Counted from the first letter of the stretch, positions 1 through 9,618 are shown. The stretch is 64,000 bases of DNA from Opitutaceae bacterium (GCA_027490995.1 JAIXWY010000011.1:620001-684000); one strand, 5' to 3'. The notes: generated from the letters alone by a model not told the origin. Numbers and translations: made by a program.

Positions 1-2
1 AG

Positions 3-251
3 CAGGAGGCTCTCTCCGAGATCGAAGCGGCAATCCAGCGCATCAAGGCCGGTACCTATGGCATCTGCGAAATCACGCAGAAGCCGATCGCCAAGGAGCG
101 TCTCCTCGCCGTTCCCTTCACCCGTTACTCGGCGGAGGCGCAGAAGGAGATCGAACGCAACCGCTACCGGACCCGGACCGGAGCCGGGCTCTTCGGCGAA
201 CTCGGTGAAGAGGGCGCATCGATGGCTAGCGACGACGGCGGCGACGATTGA
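3..251 (+). CDS. DksA/TraR-family protein, C-terminal part, degenerate zinc finger (5' end outside window)
   Basis: Only the last 82 residues are present; the first in-frame codon is at base 3 and the gene begins left of the window. The segment around GTYGICEITQKPI aligns with the C4 zinc finger of DksA/TraR proteins, which bind the RNA polymerase secondary channel and modulate transcription with ppGpp. Of the four zinc cysteines only the first is kept: the positions equivalent to E. coli C117, C135 and C138 are Thr, Ser and Ala. The tail ends in a run of Asp and Gly. The stop codon overlaps the presumed TTG start of lspA (TTGA), so the two genes are probably co-transcribed and translationally coupled. 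The family call rests on this short segment. Confidence 0.75.
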   Translation, partial: QEALSEIEAAIQRIKAGTYGICEITQKPIAKERLLAVPFTRYSAEAQKEIERNRYRTRTGAGLFGELGEEGASMASDDGGDD

Positions 252-793
252 GCGCCCCCGTGTCCAGTCGTACCACGCCGCCCTCCCCGACTCGGGGTTG
301 GGCGGAGCGCATCCTCGCCTACCGGCGTTTCTGGGCCTTGGCCCTCGTTGTGTTCGCGCTGGACCAAGGATCCAAGGCTTGGGTCTTTGCCACACTCCCG
401 TTCGGAACCTACGGTCCGCCCGGCGCGATCACCGTCATCGACGGATTCTTCTACCTCGCCCACGTCGGCAACACGGGAGCCGCTTGGAGTCTCTTCACCG
501 GCCGCAGTACGCTGTTGGCCGGCCTCGCTCTAGTGACCCTCGTCGGCATCTACGCCTGGCGATCCTCTCTGGGCTTGCGCTTCCGAACCGTGCAAACGGG
601 GTTCGGCCTGCTCTGCGGCGGCATCGTCGGTAACTTCGTAGATCGACTGCTCCACGGCCACGTCGTCGACTTCATCGATCTGCACTTCGGTAGCTACGTC
701 TATCCGACCTTCAACATCGCCGACGCCGGAATCTGCACGGGCGTCGGCCTCTACATGATCTGGACGCTCCGCCAGCCACCACCGGAGGCCTGA
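248..793 (+). CDS. lspA: Lipoprotein signal peptidase (signal peptidase II)
   Basis: This inner-membrane aspartyl protease removes the signal peptide from prolipoproteins after lipidation of the conserved cysteine. The 181-residue product has four hydrophobic segments. It shows the family motifs DQGSK near residue 39, NTGAAW near 75, GNFVDR at 128-133 and FNIAD at 155-159. D132 and D159 are the expected catalytic pair. The TTG at 248 is taken as the start because it overlaps the upstream TGA by the usual 4 bases; the next option is GTG at 260. Several lipoprotein substrates are encoded in this window, for example at 22454, 23149, 31441 and 49997. Confidence 0.95.
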   Translation: MSAPVSSRTTPPSPTRGWAERILAYRRFWALALVVFALDQGSKAWVFATLPFGTYGPPGAITVIDGFFYLAHVGNTGAAWSLFTGRSTLLAGLALVTLVGIYAWRSSLGLRFRTVQTGFGLLCGGIVGNFVDRLLHGHVVDFIDLHFGSYVYPTFNIADAGICTGVGLYMIWTLRQPPPEA

Positions 794-801
794 TTTTCTC
801 G

Positions 802-825
802 CGGGCCGAAAATGCATTTGCCCTT
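802..825 (+). promoter_or_regulatory. Composite motif CGGGCCG-N8-TTTGCCCTT upstream of guaB
   Basis: The 7-mer CGGGCCG and the 9-mer TTTGCCCTT, separated by exactly 8 bases, lie 34 bases before the guaB ATG. The same arrangement occurs before purA at 2461-2484. The two spacers differ (AAAATGCA here), so only the 16 fixed bases are shared. It may be a common regulator site or part of a promoter; which one is not visible. Confidence 0.45.
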
Positions 826-858
826 CCGCCCCGCACCTTTACCTCCTTCTTGGCAACC

Positions 859-2445
859 ATGAGCCCGGTTGCCCACGACTCTCCCCTCAGTTCGCCCTCG
901 GATCGCGAGTTCTACCTGGGGGCCGATGATTTCTTCCGCGCCAATCGGCCGACGTCCCTGACGTTCGATGACGTCTCATTGGCTACCCTCTTCTCGGACA
1001 TTCTGCCCAAGGATGCGGACCCCTCGACCGCCCTCTCCGAGTCCCTGAGGCTGCCGATCCCCATCATCTCGTCCGACATGGACACGGTGACGGAAGCCAA
1101 AATGGCGATCACCATGGCCCTCAACGGAGGGCTCGGCGTCATCCACTACAACATGACGGCCCGCGAGCAGATCAAGGAGGTCGCGCGGGTGAAACGCCAC
1201 ATCCACGGGCTCATCCAAGATCCGATCACTGTCACGCCCGATCAACTGGTCGGCGACGTCCTGGCGATGATCGAGCAGCGGCGCTATGAGTTTCGCACCT
1301 TCCCGGTCGTCGATGGCGAGGGCAAGCTCATGGGCCTGCTCTCCGGCAGCAGCGTCCGCGATCGCTACCGCACCAAAAAGGTCGCTGAGGCCATGGTCCC
1401 GCGGCGGGAAATCCTCACGCTCCATGAGCGCAATCTGAAGCCCGACCCCATCAGCGCCGCGGACGCTTTTTTCATGGAGCACGTCGGCATCCACAAGATG
1501 CTCGTGGTGGATGACGGTGATCGCCTCCGCGGACTCGTGACCTTCTCAGACGTCGAGCGCATCACCGCCGAGGCCAAGTCTCGGCGCAAGCCCGCGCGCG
1601 ACGGTGAATTCCGTCTCGTGGTCGGCGCCGCGATCGCCCCGGTTCGTCTGGCCGATGGTTCGCTCGATCGCGACCGCATCCTGACGCATGTCAGCCAGCT
1701 TGTCGAAGAGTCCGTCGATGCCGTTGCCGTTTCCACCGCTCATGGTCACACCGCCGGGGTCGGCGACATGGTGCGACTGGTCCGCCAGCACTTTCCAGCC
1801 CTCACCATCATCGCGGGTAACGTGACCAGTGGTGACGGCGTGCGATACCTCGCCGACTGCGGCGCGAGCGCGATCAAGGTCGGTCAGGGTCCGGGCTCCA
1901 TCTGTACGACCCGCATCGTCGCGGGCGTCGGCATCCCGCAGCTCACCGCCCTTTACGTCGCCAGCCGCGAAGCGGCGGCGCGCGGGGTGCGAGTGATCGC
2001 CGATGGCGGCATCACCAAGAGCGGCGACATCGTGAAGGCCCTGACGCTCGCGGATGCGGTGATCCTCGGCGGTCTGCTTGCAGGGTGCCGTGAGGCGCCG
2101 GGCGAGATCATGGAAATCAACGGTAAGCTCTATAAGCAGTACCGGGGCATGGGCTCGCTCTCGGCCATGAAAGCCGGCAGCGCGGCGCGGTATGGTCACG
2201 ACAAAACGGACTCGACGCGAAAGCTCACCGCCGAAGGTATCGAGGCGCTCAAAGAAGTCTCCGGCTCGGCCAACGACGTACTCGCCTCGCTGATCGGAGG
2301 CCTGCAGAGTGGAATGGGATACTTGGGCGCACGGACGCTGCCGGACCTCCGGAAGCGAGCCCGGTATGTTCGGGTGAGCCCGGCTGGCCAGCGCGAGGCC
2401 GCACCCCACGACGTGGTGGAGATCAAGACGCAGTCGAAGGGCTGA
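859..2445 (+). CDS. guaB: IMP dehydrogenase
   Basis: GuaB oxidises IMP to XMP with NAD, the committed step of GMP synthesis, in the cytoplasm. The 528-residue protein is somewhat longer than the usual bacterial length of about 490. It has the catalytic-loop motif GPGSICTTR with the active-site Cys at residue 349, the flap [10 protein letters not shown], and a CBS-pair insert at about residues 95-235. An ATG at 859 is preferred; an in-frame TTG three codons earlier (850) is possible. There is no Shine-Dalgarno sequence, and a pyrimidine stretch (ACCTCCTTCTT) precedes the start. The next gene, purA, is the other IMP-consuming branch enzyme and shares an upstream motif with guaB. Confidence 0.95.
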   Translation: MSPVAHDSPLSSPSDREFYLGADDFFRANRPTSLTFDDVSLATLFSDILPKDADPSTALSESLRLPIPIISSDMDTVTEAKMAITMALNGGLGVIHYNMTAREQIKEVARVKRHIHGLIQDPITVTPDQLVGDVLAMIEQRRYEFRTFPVVDGEGKLMGLLSGSSVRDRYRTKKVAEAMVPRREILTLHERNLKPDPISAADAFFMEHVGIHKMLVVDDGDRLRGLVTFSDVERITAEAKSRRKPARDGEFRLVVGAAIAPVRLADGSLDRDRILTHVSQLVEESVDAVAVSTAHGHTAGVGDMVRLVRQHFPALTIIAGNVTSGDGVRYLADCGASAIKVGQGPGSICTTRIVAGVGIPQLTALYVASREAAARGVRVIADGGITKSGDIVKALTLADAVILGGLLAGCREAPGEIMEINGKLYKQYRGMGSLSAMKAGSAARYGHDKTDSTRKLTAEGIEALKEVSGSANDVLASLIGGLQSGMGYLGARTLPDLRKRARYVRVSPAGQREAAPHDVVEIKTQSKG

Positions 2446-2460
2446 TCGGTACTCTCCGCT

Positions 2461-2484
2461 CGGGCCGCTTTTTCGTTTGCCCTT
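2461..2484 (+). promoter_or_regulatory. Composite motif CGGGCCG-N8-TTTGCCCTT upstream of purA
   Basis: This is the second copy of the element found before guaB, with identical 7-mer, 9-mer and 8-base spacing. Its spacer is CTTTTTCG, and it ends 65 bases before the purA ATG. Sharing between the two enzymes at the IMP branch point suggests common control, which is inference. Confidence 0.45.
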
Positions 2485-2549
2485 GGGCGGCGAGAACGGC
2501 TTGAAAGTGAGGGCAACAGGGGGTTCGCCTCGGTTGCCTCACCGGAACC

Positions 2550-4094
2550 ATGTCGCTCCCCTCCTTTTCCAGCCAACTGATTGCCGATGTCGGCATCTCC
2601 CTCGGAGACGAGGGTAAAGGTCGGCTGATTCCCGAGATCGTCGAGGAATTGGCCCATTCGCCCCATCCCGTCAGCGTGGTGCTGAAGGTGAACGGCGGGG
2701 CGAATTCGGGGCACACGGCAGCCGGCATCAAACTCAATCTCTTGCCCTCAGGCGTCGTCGAGCGCGAGATCCCGTATCTCGCCATCGGCAGCGGCGTGGT
2801 CGCTGATCCCCGGAAGATCCACTGGGAAGCCCGGCCCCTCGAAACGCGTGGGTTTCAGGTCTACTCGCGACTGCTCGTCGATGAACGGACCCTCGTGTCG
2901 GACCTGACCCATCGGCTCCTCGATCTGGCGTGGGAGGACTACCGGGTGAACGTCCTCGCCGAGGAGCCGCGCGGCTCCACGGGCCGCGGCATCACCCCGG
3001 CCTATCAGGACGAAGTGGGCCAGTGGCAGATCACCTACGCGGACTTCCTCGGTTCACGCACGGAATTCGCGCGCAAGCTCGCCCAGCGCGCGGACCGGGC
3101 GCTGCGCACGATTCAGCACGTCTGCCGCGTTTCCCCGGAGCGGTTCGCTGACTTCTTCAGCCGTCTGACTGCGGCCGAACAGCGTGCCAACGCCGAAGCC
3201 ATCGAAGGCGGCATCTACGCACGGGAAGAGTTCGATTTCTCCCGCTTCGCGGGATCCGATCCCTTCAGCCTGAACCTCGACACGCTGGTCTCGGTGTACT
3301 GGGAGGCGGGACAGGCGCTGGCCCGCAACATCGGCGAGGTGCGAGAGCTCATTCTGAACGAGACCGCAGCGGGACGTTCCGTGATCGGCGAATTCGGCCA
3401 GGCCTACTGGCTCGACAAGCGGCACGGTTTCTCGCCCAACGTCACCGCCTCGCACACCTACACGCCGGAGTTTTTCGAGAGCGCCGGAATCCCGGTCCAG
3501 GCAATCCACACCTTCGGCGTCGCCAAGGCCTACGACACCAAGGTCGGCACGCACACGTTCCTCACCGAAATGGATCCGCAGCACCCGTTGGCGGATATCC
3601 TGAAGAAACTGGAGTTCGGCACCAGCACCGGACGTCAGCGTATGGTGGGCTGGTTCGATGCTGTCGAAAAGGGCGATGCCCTACGCTACGGCGGCTTCCA
3701 GGATCTGATGATCAACAAGGCGGACGCGCTGACGCACCATGGCGCGTGGAATGGCGATCTGCTGATCGCCGTCGCCTACGAGGATGCCTCTGGTCGTCGC
3801 TACCACCACGTCCCCCGTAACGAGGCGATCCGCCGGACCCTGCGCCCGGTGTACACCCGCCATCCCGGCTGGTCCACGGACATCTCCCAGGTGCGCAGCT
3901 TCGCGCACCTGCCGGGGAACGCCCAGCGCTACGTCGCGGCCATGATGCGATCGATCCTCGACGTGGCGTACGGCCCCAACGCTCGTCCCAACGACGCGCG
4001 GCTACCCAACTTGCGCTACCTCGGAGTCGGCCCCAATCCTTCGCAGATCATCAAGGACGTTCCCGCGACGGCCGAGCTCATCGCGCTGCGCTGA
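2550..4094 (+). CDS. purA: Adenylosuccinate synthetase, divergent long form
   Basis: PurA condenses IMP and aspartate with GTP to give adenylosuccinate, the first step from IMP to AMP. The signature GDEGKG is at residues 19-24 (catalytic Asp20) and GANSGHT ends with catalytic His55-Thr56. The residue before GDEGKG is Leu, where most PurA proteins have Trp or Tyr. The protein has 514 residues against a usual length of about 430, with extra sequence around residues 185-250. The call is firm from the N-terminal motifs, the STGRGI segment and genome context beside guaB. It is plainly a divergent branch of the family. The gene converges on folC with 20 bases between stops. Confidence 0.88.
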   Translation: MSLPSFSSQLIADVGISLGDEGKGRLIPEIVEELAHSPHPVSVVLKVNGGANSGHTAAGIKLNLLPSGVVEREIPYLAIGSGVVADPRKIHWEARPLETRGFQVYSRLLVDERTLVSDLTHRLLDLAWEDYRVNVLAEEPRGSTGRGITPAYQDEVGQWQITYADFLGSRTEFARKLAQRADRALRTIQHVCRVSPERFADFFSRLTAAEQRANAEAIEGGIYAREEFDFSRFAGSDPFSLNLDTLVSVYWEAGQALARNIGEVRELILNETAAGRSVIGEFGQAYWLDKRHGFSPNVTASHTYTPEFFESAGIPVQAIHTFGVAKAYDTKVGTHTFLTEMDPQHPLADILKKLEFGTSTGRQRMVGWFDAVEKGDALRYGGFQDLMINKADALTHHGAWNGDLLIAVAYEDASGRRYHHVPRNEAIRRTLRPVYTRHPGWSTDISQVRSFAHLPGNAQRYVAAMMRSILDVAYGPNARPNDARLPNLRYLGVGPNPSQIIKDVPATAELIALR

Positions 4095-4114
4095 ACGATC
4101 AGGAGCAGCGCGAC

Positions 4115-5419
4115 TCAGAAGTCTTGCAGGCGCCCTTCGCCCGGACCCTGAGCCGGGTGAATTCGGGCCATGATCTCACCGAGGAGGTAGATGGAGCCGG
4201 TGACGACCACGGTCTCGTCGCCCCTTCCGGCGCGACACGTCTCGGGGTCGGGAAACAGTGACTCCAAGTCGCGTCGAAAGACCCGCCCCGCATAGCTGGC
4301 CGGGATCAGCGACTCCAACTCGGTGAAGCTGCAGGCCCGCGCCTGCTGCGGTACGACCAGGTGAATCTCGGACGCGAAGTCGGAGACCGTCCGCAGCAAC
4401 GCGCTCGCCCGAGCGACCCCAAGAGCTCCCGTGATCACGATCGGTCGGACCCCTTCCTCATCCACCAGACGCCGCAGGTTGGCCTGGAGCACCTCCGCTC
4501 CCTCGGGATTGTGCGAGGCATCCAGAATCAATCGTCGACCGCCCAACATCACCCGCTGCCAGCGTCCGGGCCACTGCACGCGACTGAGGCCCCGCTGAAT
4601 CACGTCCTCGGTGACTCCCCACGAGGCGGGAAGTTCTCGCGCCAGCAAGGTCGCCGTCGCCGCGTTCCAGCGTTGGTAATCGCCTTCCAGATTCGTGCGG
4701 GGATACCCAGCCAGATCCTCACCGAAGACGGCGCGTACGGAACGAAGACTACTTCCCCGCTCCTGCGCCACGGCGCGCACGACCGACTCCGCCTCGGGCG
4801 GAAGGCGTCCCATCACCACCGGTCGGCCTGGCTTCACGATTCCCGCCTTCTCGGCGGCAATCAGAGCCGGGGTGTTTCCCAGCATCTCACAGTGATCAAG
4901 ACCGATCGAGGTGATCGCCGTGACCTCGGGCTGCACAACGTTGGTCGCGTCCAATCGTCCACCCAGCCCCACTTCGATCACGGCCACCTCGCACCCCTTG
5001 CGGGCGAACTGCAGGAAGGCCATCGCGGTCATGAACTCGAAGAAAGTAGGATGCAGATCCGGACCGCGTCGGCCGAGCGCCTCCGCCACGGGCCGCAACT
5101 CGCGCGTGTAGTCTACGATTTCCTGCTCATGGAGACACTCGCCGTCCACCTGAACGCGCTCGCCCAGCCTGATGAGATGCGGCGAGGTATAGAGTCCGGT
5201 CCGCTTACCCGAAGCCCGCAAAATGGCAGCCATCATGGCGGCCGTGGAGCCTTTGCCGTTGGTTCCAGCGATGTGGATGACGGGATAACGCCGTTCAGGA
5301 TACCCCAGCGCCTCGACCAACAACCGCATCCGGTCGATGCCAAAGCTTACACCCTTGGCCTTCAGCGAGTACAGGTACTCCTGAACGCCCCGATAGTCCG
5401 CCAGCTCGATCTCGGCCAT
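4115..5419 (-). CDS. folC: Bifunctional folylpolyglutamate synthase / dihydrofolate synthase
   Basis: FolC joins dihydropteroate to glutamate and adds further glutamates to folates, using ATP. The Mur-ligase-type P-loop GTNGKGST is at residues 52-59, preceded by HIA, and the YTSPHL segment follows as in FolC. At 434 residues the length is normal. The start has one of the few clear Shine-Dalgarno sequences in this window (AAAGGAGGGAGGC just before the ATG). It lies 43 bases downstream of accD on the same strand, an accD-folC order also seen in other bacteria, so co-transcription is likely. Confidence 0.95.
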   Translation of the reverse strand: MAEIELADYRGVQEYLYSLKAKGVSFGIDRMRLLVEALGYPERRYPVIHIAGTNGKGSTAAMMAAILRASGKRTGLYTSPHLIRLGERVQVDGECLHEQEIVDYTRELRPVAEALGRRGPDLHPTFFEFMTAMAFLQFARKGCEVAVIEVGLGGRLDATNVVQPEVTAITSIGLDHCEMLGNTPALIAAEKAGIVKPGRPVVMGRLPPEAESVVRAVAQERGSSLRSVRAVFGEDLAGYPRTNLEGDYQRWNAATATLLARELPASWGVTEDVIQRGLSRVQWPGRWQRVMLGGRRLILDASHNPEGAEVLQANLRRLVDEEGVRPIVITGALGVARASALLRTVSDFASEIHLVVPQQARACSFTELESLIPASYAGRVFRRDLESLFPDPETCRAGRGDETVVVTGSIYLLGEIMARIHPAQGPGEGRLQDF

Positions 5420-5462
5420 CGCTGCCTCCCTCCTTTGGCTTTCCTGAACCGTGACGGATAAC

Positions 5463-6329
5463 TCAGCTCGTGGTGCGCTGCGCCTTCCGCTTCAGGTAAA
5501 GCGCAGCCAACACGCCGGCGAGGTGCGCACGCATCTCCAGACGGCTCACGATCTGGTCGATCAAGCCATGCTTCAGGAGGAACTCCGCACTCTGGAAGCC
5601 CGCCGGAAGCGTTTGCTTGGTCGTCTCCTTGATCACCCGCGCACCCGCGAAGCCAATCAGGGCCCCCGGCTCCGCGATGTTGAGATCCCCGAGGGTCGCG
5701 AAACTGGCGGTCACTCCACCCATCGTCGGATGGGTCAGCACCGAAATGAAGGGCAGCCCCGCCTGCGCAAGCCGCCCCAGGGCGGCGCTGGTCTTCGCCA
5801 TCTGCATCAGCGAGAAAATGCCTTCCTGCATGCGCGCTCCACCCGAAGCACTGAAGATGATGCACGGGATCTTCTCACGAATCGCCGCTTCGACGGCCCG
5901 CGTGATCTTCTCACCGACCGCCGAACCCATGGCGCCACCGCAAAAGCGAAAATCCATCACCGCCGCAGAGACCCGGATGCCTTCAATCGCCCCAATGCCA
6001 CACACCACCGCTTCCTTAAGGCCACTCTCCTTCTCGTACTTCTTGATGCGATCGGGGTAGGCTTGGGAATCAACGAACTTCAGGGGATCCGCCGAACGCA
6101 CGCTGGCGTCCGCTTCAACGAAGGTGTCCGCATCAAAGAGCGCCTCAATCCGCTGACGCGCACCGATCGGGAAGTGATAGCCACTCTTTGGCACCACCAT
6201 CTGATTCGCCTCCAGTTCCTTGTTAAACACGATCTCTCCCGAGAGCGGACACTTGGTCCACAACCCCTTCGGGATATCCTTCTTCTTCACCACCACCGTG
6301 GAGTACTTCGGCTTGCTGAAAAGCGACAT
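5463..6329 (-). CDS. accD: Acetyl-CoA carboxylase carboxyltransferase subunit beta, zinc ribbon degenerate
   Basis: AccD is the beta half of the carboxyltransferase that moves CO2 from biotin to acetyl-CoA, giving malonyl-CoA for fatty-acid synthesis. The crotonase-type fold is well kept, including the [12 protein letters not shown] oxyanion segment and the [11 protein letters not shown] segment. The N-terminal four-cysteine zinc ribbon is broken. C27 is retained, but the positions of E. coli C30, C46 and C49 are Ser30, Val46 and Ser49. The flanking sequence still aligns without gaps, so this is substitution rather than truncation. The start follows a pyrimidine tract (TTTTATTCCTCGT). It sits between comF (34 bases upstream) and folC (43 bases downstream). 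Confidence 0.93.
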   Translation of the reverse strand: MSLFSKPKYSTVVVKKKDIPKGLWTKCPLSGEIVFNKELEANQMVVPKSGYHFPIGARQRIEALFDADTFVEADASVRSADPLKFVDSQAYPDRIKKYEKESGLKEAVVCGIGAIEGIRVSAAVMDFRFCGGAMGSAVGEKITRAVEAAIREKIPCIIFSASGGARMQEGIFSLMQMAKTSAALGRLAQAGLPFISVLTHPTMGGVTASFATLGDLNIAEPGALIGFAGARVIKETTKQTLPAGFQSAEFLLKHGLIDQIVSRLEMRAHLAGVLAALYLKRKAQRTTS

Positions 6330-6363
6330 ACGAGGAATAAAACGATCCAGAGCGGACGGGGCC

Positions 6364-7182
6364 TTAACCGTGGCCGAAAGTCACGACATCAAGGTTCACC
6401 GCCCCCGCTTCGCGGAGGACGCCGGCACAACTGTTGAGCGTGGAACCTGTGGTGAAGACGTCATCGACGAGCACGTAACGTGTCCCCGAGACGATGGTCG
6501 CCCCAGAAGCCAGTGCAAAGGCATTTTTGAGGTTTGCCTGCCGCTGCTTCCGGTCGAAGGCCGTTTGCGTCACCGTGTCGACTATTCTTCGCAACAACGG
6601 CCGCACACACGTCGTGCCTCCCGCACTGCGCGCCAGCATGAGTGCGATCAGGTGGCTTTGGTTGTACCCTCGCTCCCGTTGTTTCCGGGGATGGAGCGGC
6701 ACGGGCACTAAGACCGCATCCTTAACATGATCAATAATTTGAGGTGACTCACGCGCGAGCTTGGCCATGTCTTCCAGGACGTGGCGGCCGCCATGGTACT
6801 TGAGCTCAAGCACCAGCGCGCGCGCCGAGCCACGAAGCAACACGGCGGCGGCTCCGGATCCGAAGCGAGGTGCAAGTCGGTCGCAATGCACGCAGGTCCG
6901 GGCTCCTTCGACGACACCCCAGAAGGGGTGTCCGCACACGCCGCACGCCGGGGGGCGGATCCTCGCCACGGCAGCACCGCATGGGGAGCAGAGATGCCGA
7001 AACCCGTCGTCGTCCGTCAAGGGGCCGCGACAGGCCACACACACACGGGGGAAGACGATGTCCGCGACGCCGGCCCAGCCCGCCCGCACCGTGGCAAAAC
7101 CGCTCTCTACCCCACGAGCGCGGAGCGATCCCGCCAGGCTCCGCACCACGCGGAGCCCCACGTCAGCCGCGCGGCTTGGCAC
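6364..7182 (-). CDS. comF: ComF-family amidophosphoribosyltransferase-like protein
   Basis: ComF proteins pair an N-terminal zinc ribbon with a phosphoribosyltransferase fold and are linked to DNA uptake in competent bacteria. Here four CxxC-type pairs lie between residues 48 and 97 (CVAC, CSPC, CGVC, CVHC). The PRPP-binding motif [12 protein letters not shown] is near the C terminus. Unlike AccD and the DksA-like protein in this window, the zinc cysteines are intact. The start overlaps the end of truA by 20 bases, indicating coupled expression. No other competence gene is nearby, so DNA uptake is not demonstrated. Confidence 0.85.
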   Translation of the reverse strand: MPSRAADVGLRVVRSLAGSLRARGVESGFATVRAGWAGVADIVFPRVCVACRGPLTDDDGFRHLCSPCGAAVARIRPPACGVCGHPFWGVVEGARTCVHCDRLAPRFGSGAAAVLLRGSARALVLELKYHGGRHVLEDMAKLARESPQIIDHVKDAVLVPVPLHPRKQRERGYNQSHLIALMLARSAGGTTCVRPLLRRIVDTVTQTAFDRKQRQANLKNAFALASGATIVSGTRYVLVDDVFTTGSTLNSCAGVLREAGAVNLDVVTFGHG

Positions 7183-7999
7183 GCCTCACCACCTTCCGCG
7201 GCCTTGCGCTCGCCCGGGGGTAATCCACCCGGACCAAGAACAACCCCTGCGGCGGGGCCGTCTCCACCGCCGGCGTGCGACGCCCCTCGCGGAGAAAGCG
7301 ACGGAGGTCATCCGGGGTCAGCTTACCAAAGCCGACCGAGACCAGCGCCCCGACCAAACTCCGCACCATCTTGTAAAGAAAGCCGTCGGCCTCAGCGACG
7401 AGGGTGACCCGCCGGCCGCGACGCCTCATCTCAAGCCGCCGGAGCGTACGCTCGGTGTCTTCCCTCTCCTCCCCGTTGAACGCAGAAAAGGCCGCGAAGT
7501 CGTGCCGCCCCATCAACACCTTCGCCGCCTTTCGCATGGCGACGAAGTCAGGGGCAGACGGACGATCCAAGGACCAAACGTAGGGCCGAAGGAACGGGTC
7601 GGGATGCCCAAGATAGAGCTGGTACTCGTAACGCTTCCCGGTGGCGGAGAAACGCGCGTGGAAATCCTTCGGGACCGGCCGGATCGACTTGATCAGGATG
7701 GTTGTTGGAAGGCCCACCCTCAAGGCCGCCAGCAGCCGCTCCGCCCCGTGCCGCCAAGGGAGGTCAAAGTGGAAAACCTGCCCCCGAGCATGGACGCCCG
7801 CATCGGTACGACCGCTCGCATGAACGCGAACCAATCCCTTCGCGAGCACGCTGAGGCGCGCCTCAATCACATCTTGCAGGCTGGTGCCACTGGGCTGGCT
7901 CTGCCAACCCGCAAAGGAGGTGCCATCATAGGCACACACCGCCTTCCAGCGTTGAACGGGGACGGCGGACTCGGGTGCGTCGGGAGCTACGGCTTGCAC
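7163..7999 (-). CDS. truA: tRNA pseudouridine(38-40) synthase
   Basis: TruA converts uridines 38-40 of the tRNA anticodon arm to pseudouridine. The catalytic motif GRTDAGVHA with its nucleophilic Asp is present, along with YDGTSFAGWQ at the N terminus, RYEYQLYLG and the FLYKMVRSLVG segment. The 278-residue length is normal, with a short Arg/Lys-rich tail. The first in-frame start is GTG at 7999. The stop overlaps comF by 20 bases and ruvX lies 64 bases upstream, so truA is in the middle of a minus-strand housekeeping run. Confidence 0.95.
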   Translation of the reverse strand: MQAVAPDAPESAVPVQRWKAVCAYDGTSFAGWQSQPSGTSLQDVIEARLSVLAKGLVRVHASGRTDAGVHARGQVFHFDLPWRHGAERLLAALRVGLPTTILIKSIRPVPKDFHARFSATGKRYEYQLYLGHPDPFLRPYVWSLDRPSAPDFVAMRKAAKVLMGRHDFAAFSAFNGEEREDTERTLRRLEMRRRGRRVTLVAEADGFLYKMVRSLVGALVSVGFGKLTPDDLRRFLREGRRTPAVETAPPQGLFLVRVDYPRASARPRKVVRRAKPRG

Positions 8000-8063
8000 T
8001 ACCCCGGAGCTAGCGATTCGCCGGGCTTCGGTCGAGAGTGTTCCCCGCCCGAATCGGGCCCCC

Positions 8064-8495
8064 TCACGGTTCGGGATCGACCGATTCGGGAAAGCGCTGG
8101 TTCAGGAAATCCTGCAAGATCAGCGTGGCGGCGCGTGAGTCGATGATCCCGCTGGCCCGCAGGTCGCGAAGCTTCTGCTTGGGAATAGTCGACTCTGCCT
8201 CCGCCGACGTCAGTCGTTCATCGACCAGATGCACCGGCAGGCCGAAGGTCTGGCGAAGCTGCTCCGCAAAGCGTTCGGCTTCCTTGGCCTTGGGGCCGAC
8301 CGAATCGTCCATATTGAGCGGCCAGCCGACGACCAATTCCGTGATTCGACGTTGCCGGATCAGCGCCCCGATCGCGTCCACGGCTTTCACTTCATCCATT
8401 TCCCGCAAGGCCGGCAACGGCGTAGCCACGCCCAGCTCATCGCCAAAGCTCAGCCCAATCCGTTTCGCACCGTGATCGATTCCCAGGCAGCGCAT
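8064..8495 (-). CDS. ruvX: YqgF/RuvX RNase H-fold nuclease (pre-16S rRNA processing)
   Basis: YqgF (RuvX) is an RNase H-fold protein implicated in 16S rRNA 5'-end maturation and once proposed as an alternative Holliday-junction resolvase. The 143-residue product starts with the GIDHGAKRIG active-site strand. It continues with VVGWPLNMDDSVG and HLVDERLTSAEAE, and ends with the DSRAATLILQDFL helix, all typical. It lies between manC (28 bases upstream) and truA on the same strand. Confidence 0.92.
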   Translation of the reverse strand: MRCLGIDHGAKRIGLSFGDELGVATPLPALREMDEVKAVDAIGALIRQRRITELVVGWPLNMDDSVGPKAKEAERFAEQLRQTFGLPVHLVDERLTSAEAESTIPKQKLRDLRASGIIDSRAATLILQDFLNQRFPESVDPEP

Positions 8496-8523
8496 GGCTT
8501 AGCGTAATCAGGGCGCGCCGCGC

Positions 8524-9618
8524 CTAGAGCCAGCGGGCGCGGGAGGGTTTCCGCTCCAGCGCTTGCACCACGCTCCGCACCTGCTCGGCCCGCGCGCGCG
8601 GCATCACCAATGTGGCATCGTCCGTCTGTACCACCACGCAATCATTGACCCCCAAGAGCGCGACCACGCGCCCGGGCGAAGCAATCACGAGGTTGCCGCG
8701 GCCATCGACCACGACACCTTCGCCGGAAACGCGATTATCCGCAGCGTCCGCCACCATGTGACGGCTGAGGGCGGCCCACGAGCCGACGTCGTCCCAATCA
8801 AACGACGCCGGCAAGACCACGCCGTTTGAAACCTTTTCCAGCAGGGCATGATCAATCGAGATCCGCTCGACCCCGGCGTATGCTGCCCGCATCGCTCCCT
8901 TCAACTGCCGCGGAGTCCCCGTCGCCAGCGCGGTGCGCACGGGTGCGAACGCGTCCCAGAGGGCAGGAGCATGCGCTTGGAAGGCGGTGGCGAGCGACTG
9001 CACCCCCCAGACAAACATGCCGGCGTTCCAAAGATAACTTCCGTCCGCCAGATATCGCCGCGCCGCGGCGAGGGGCGGTTTCTCCACGAAGCGCTCGATC
9101 CGAGCAAAGGACCGTCCACCCGCCCGGATCGATCGTCCACCACACCGGATGTAGCCAAAGCCCGTCGCCGGGGCAGTCGGCCGAATTCCCAGGGTGACCA
9201 AGACCTTTCTCGTCGCTGCCGCCGCGAAGGCTGCCTTCAGGTCGCGTCGGTACGCCCGCACCGCTCGCACCACGTGATCCGCTGGCAGCACGGCAAAGGT
9301 CGCCTGCGGATCGCGTGCGGCAATCAACGCCGCTGCCAAAGCGACGGCCGGACCCGTATTCCGGGCCGCCGGCTCGACCACGATGTTTTCCTTCGGCAGC
9401 CCCGGGCACGCTGCCCGCAGCGCCCGCGCTTGCTCCGCACTCGTAATGATCACGGTGTTGGCCAACTTTACGACCGGTGCCACGCGGCGCAGCGTCTGCT
9501 CCAGCAACGATCCTGATCCGACCACCTCAAGCAGGTGTTTCGGACGCGCCCGACGGCTGAGCGGCCAAAAACGCTCGCCCCGCCCCCCGGCGATGATGAC
9601 GACAAACTGCTGCGGCAT
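8524..9618 (-). CDS. manC: Mannose-1-phosphate guanylyltransferase
   Basis: This enzyme makes GDP-mannose from mannose-1-phosphate and GTP for polysaccharide and glycan synthesis. The nucleotide-binding motif GGRGERFWPLSR is followed by PKHLL, and VEKP and FDWDDVGSW segments follow in the expected order. The ATG at 9618 gives a 364-residue protein starting just before the Rossmann-like first strand. A longer frame reaching 9678 adds only 20 non-conserved residues. It lacks the fused C-terminal isomerase domain of bifunctional ManC proteins and is a single-domain type. The gene is divergent from the MoeZ-type gene, 91 bases apart. Confidence 0.9.
   Translation of the reverse strand: MPQQFVVIIAGGRGERFWPLSRRARPKHLLEVVGSGSLLEQTLRRVAPVVKLANTVIITSAEQARALRAACPGLPKENIVVEPAARNTGPAVALAAALIAARDPQATFAVLPADHVVRAVRAYRRDLKAAFAAAATRKVLVTLGIRPTAPATGFGYIRCGGRSIRAGGRSFARIERFVEKPPLAAARRYLADGSYLWNAGMFVWGVQSLATAFQAHAPALWDAFAPVRTALATGTPRQLKGAMRAAYAGVERISIDHALLEKVSNGVVLPASFDWDDVGSWAALSRHMVADAADNRVSGEGVVVDGRGNLVIASPGRVVALLGVNDCVVVQTDDATLVMPRARAEQVRSVVQALERKPSRARWL

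Noticed and set aside
802..821. Reading the guaB/purA shared motif as a sigma-54 promoter.
   Set aside because: The GG and GC doublets are 14 bases apart instead of the required 10, and no enhancer-binding regulator is nearby.
4361..8146. Long open frames on the plus strand opposite folC, accD, comF and truA (up to 461 codons).
   Set aside because: They follow the codon structure of the real minus-strand genes in a GC-rich genome, have no recognisable domains, and are rich in Arg, His and Pro as expected of antisense shadows.
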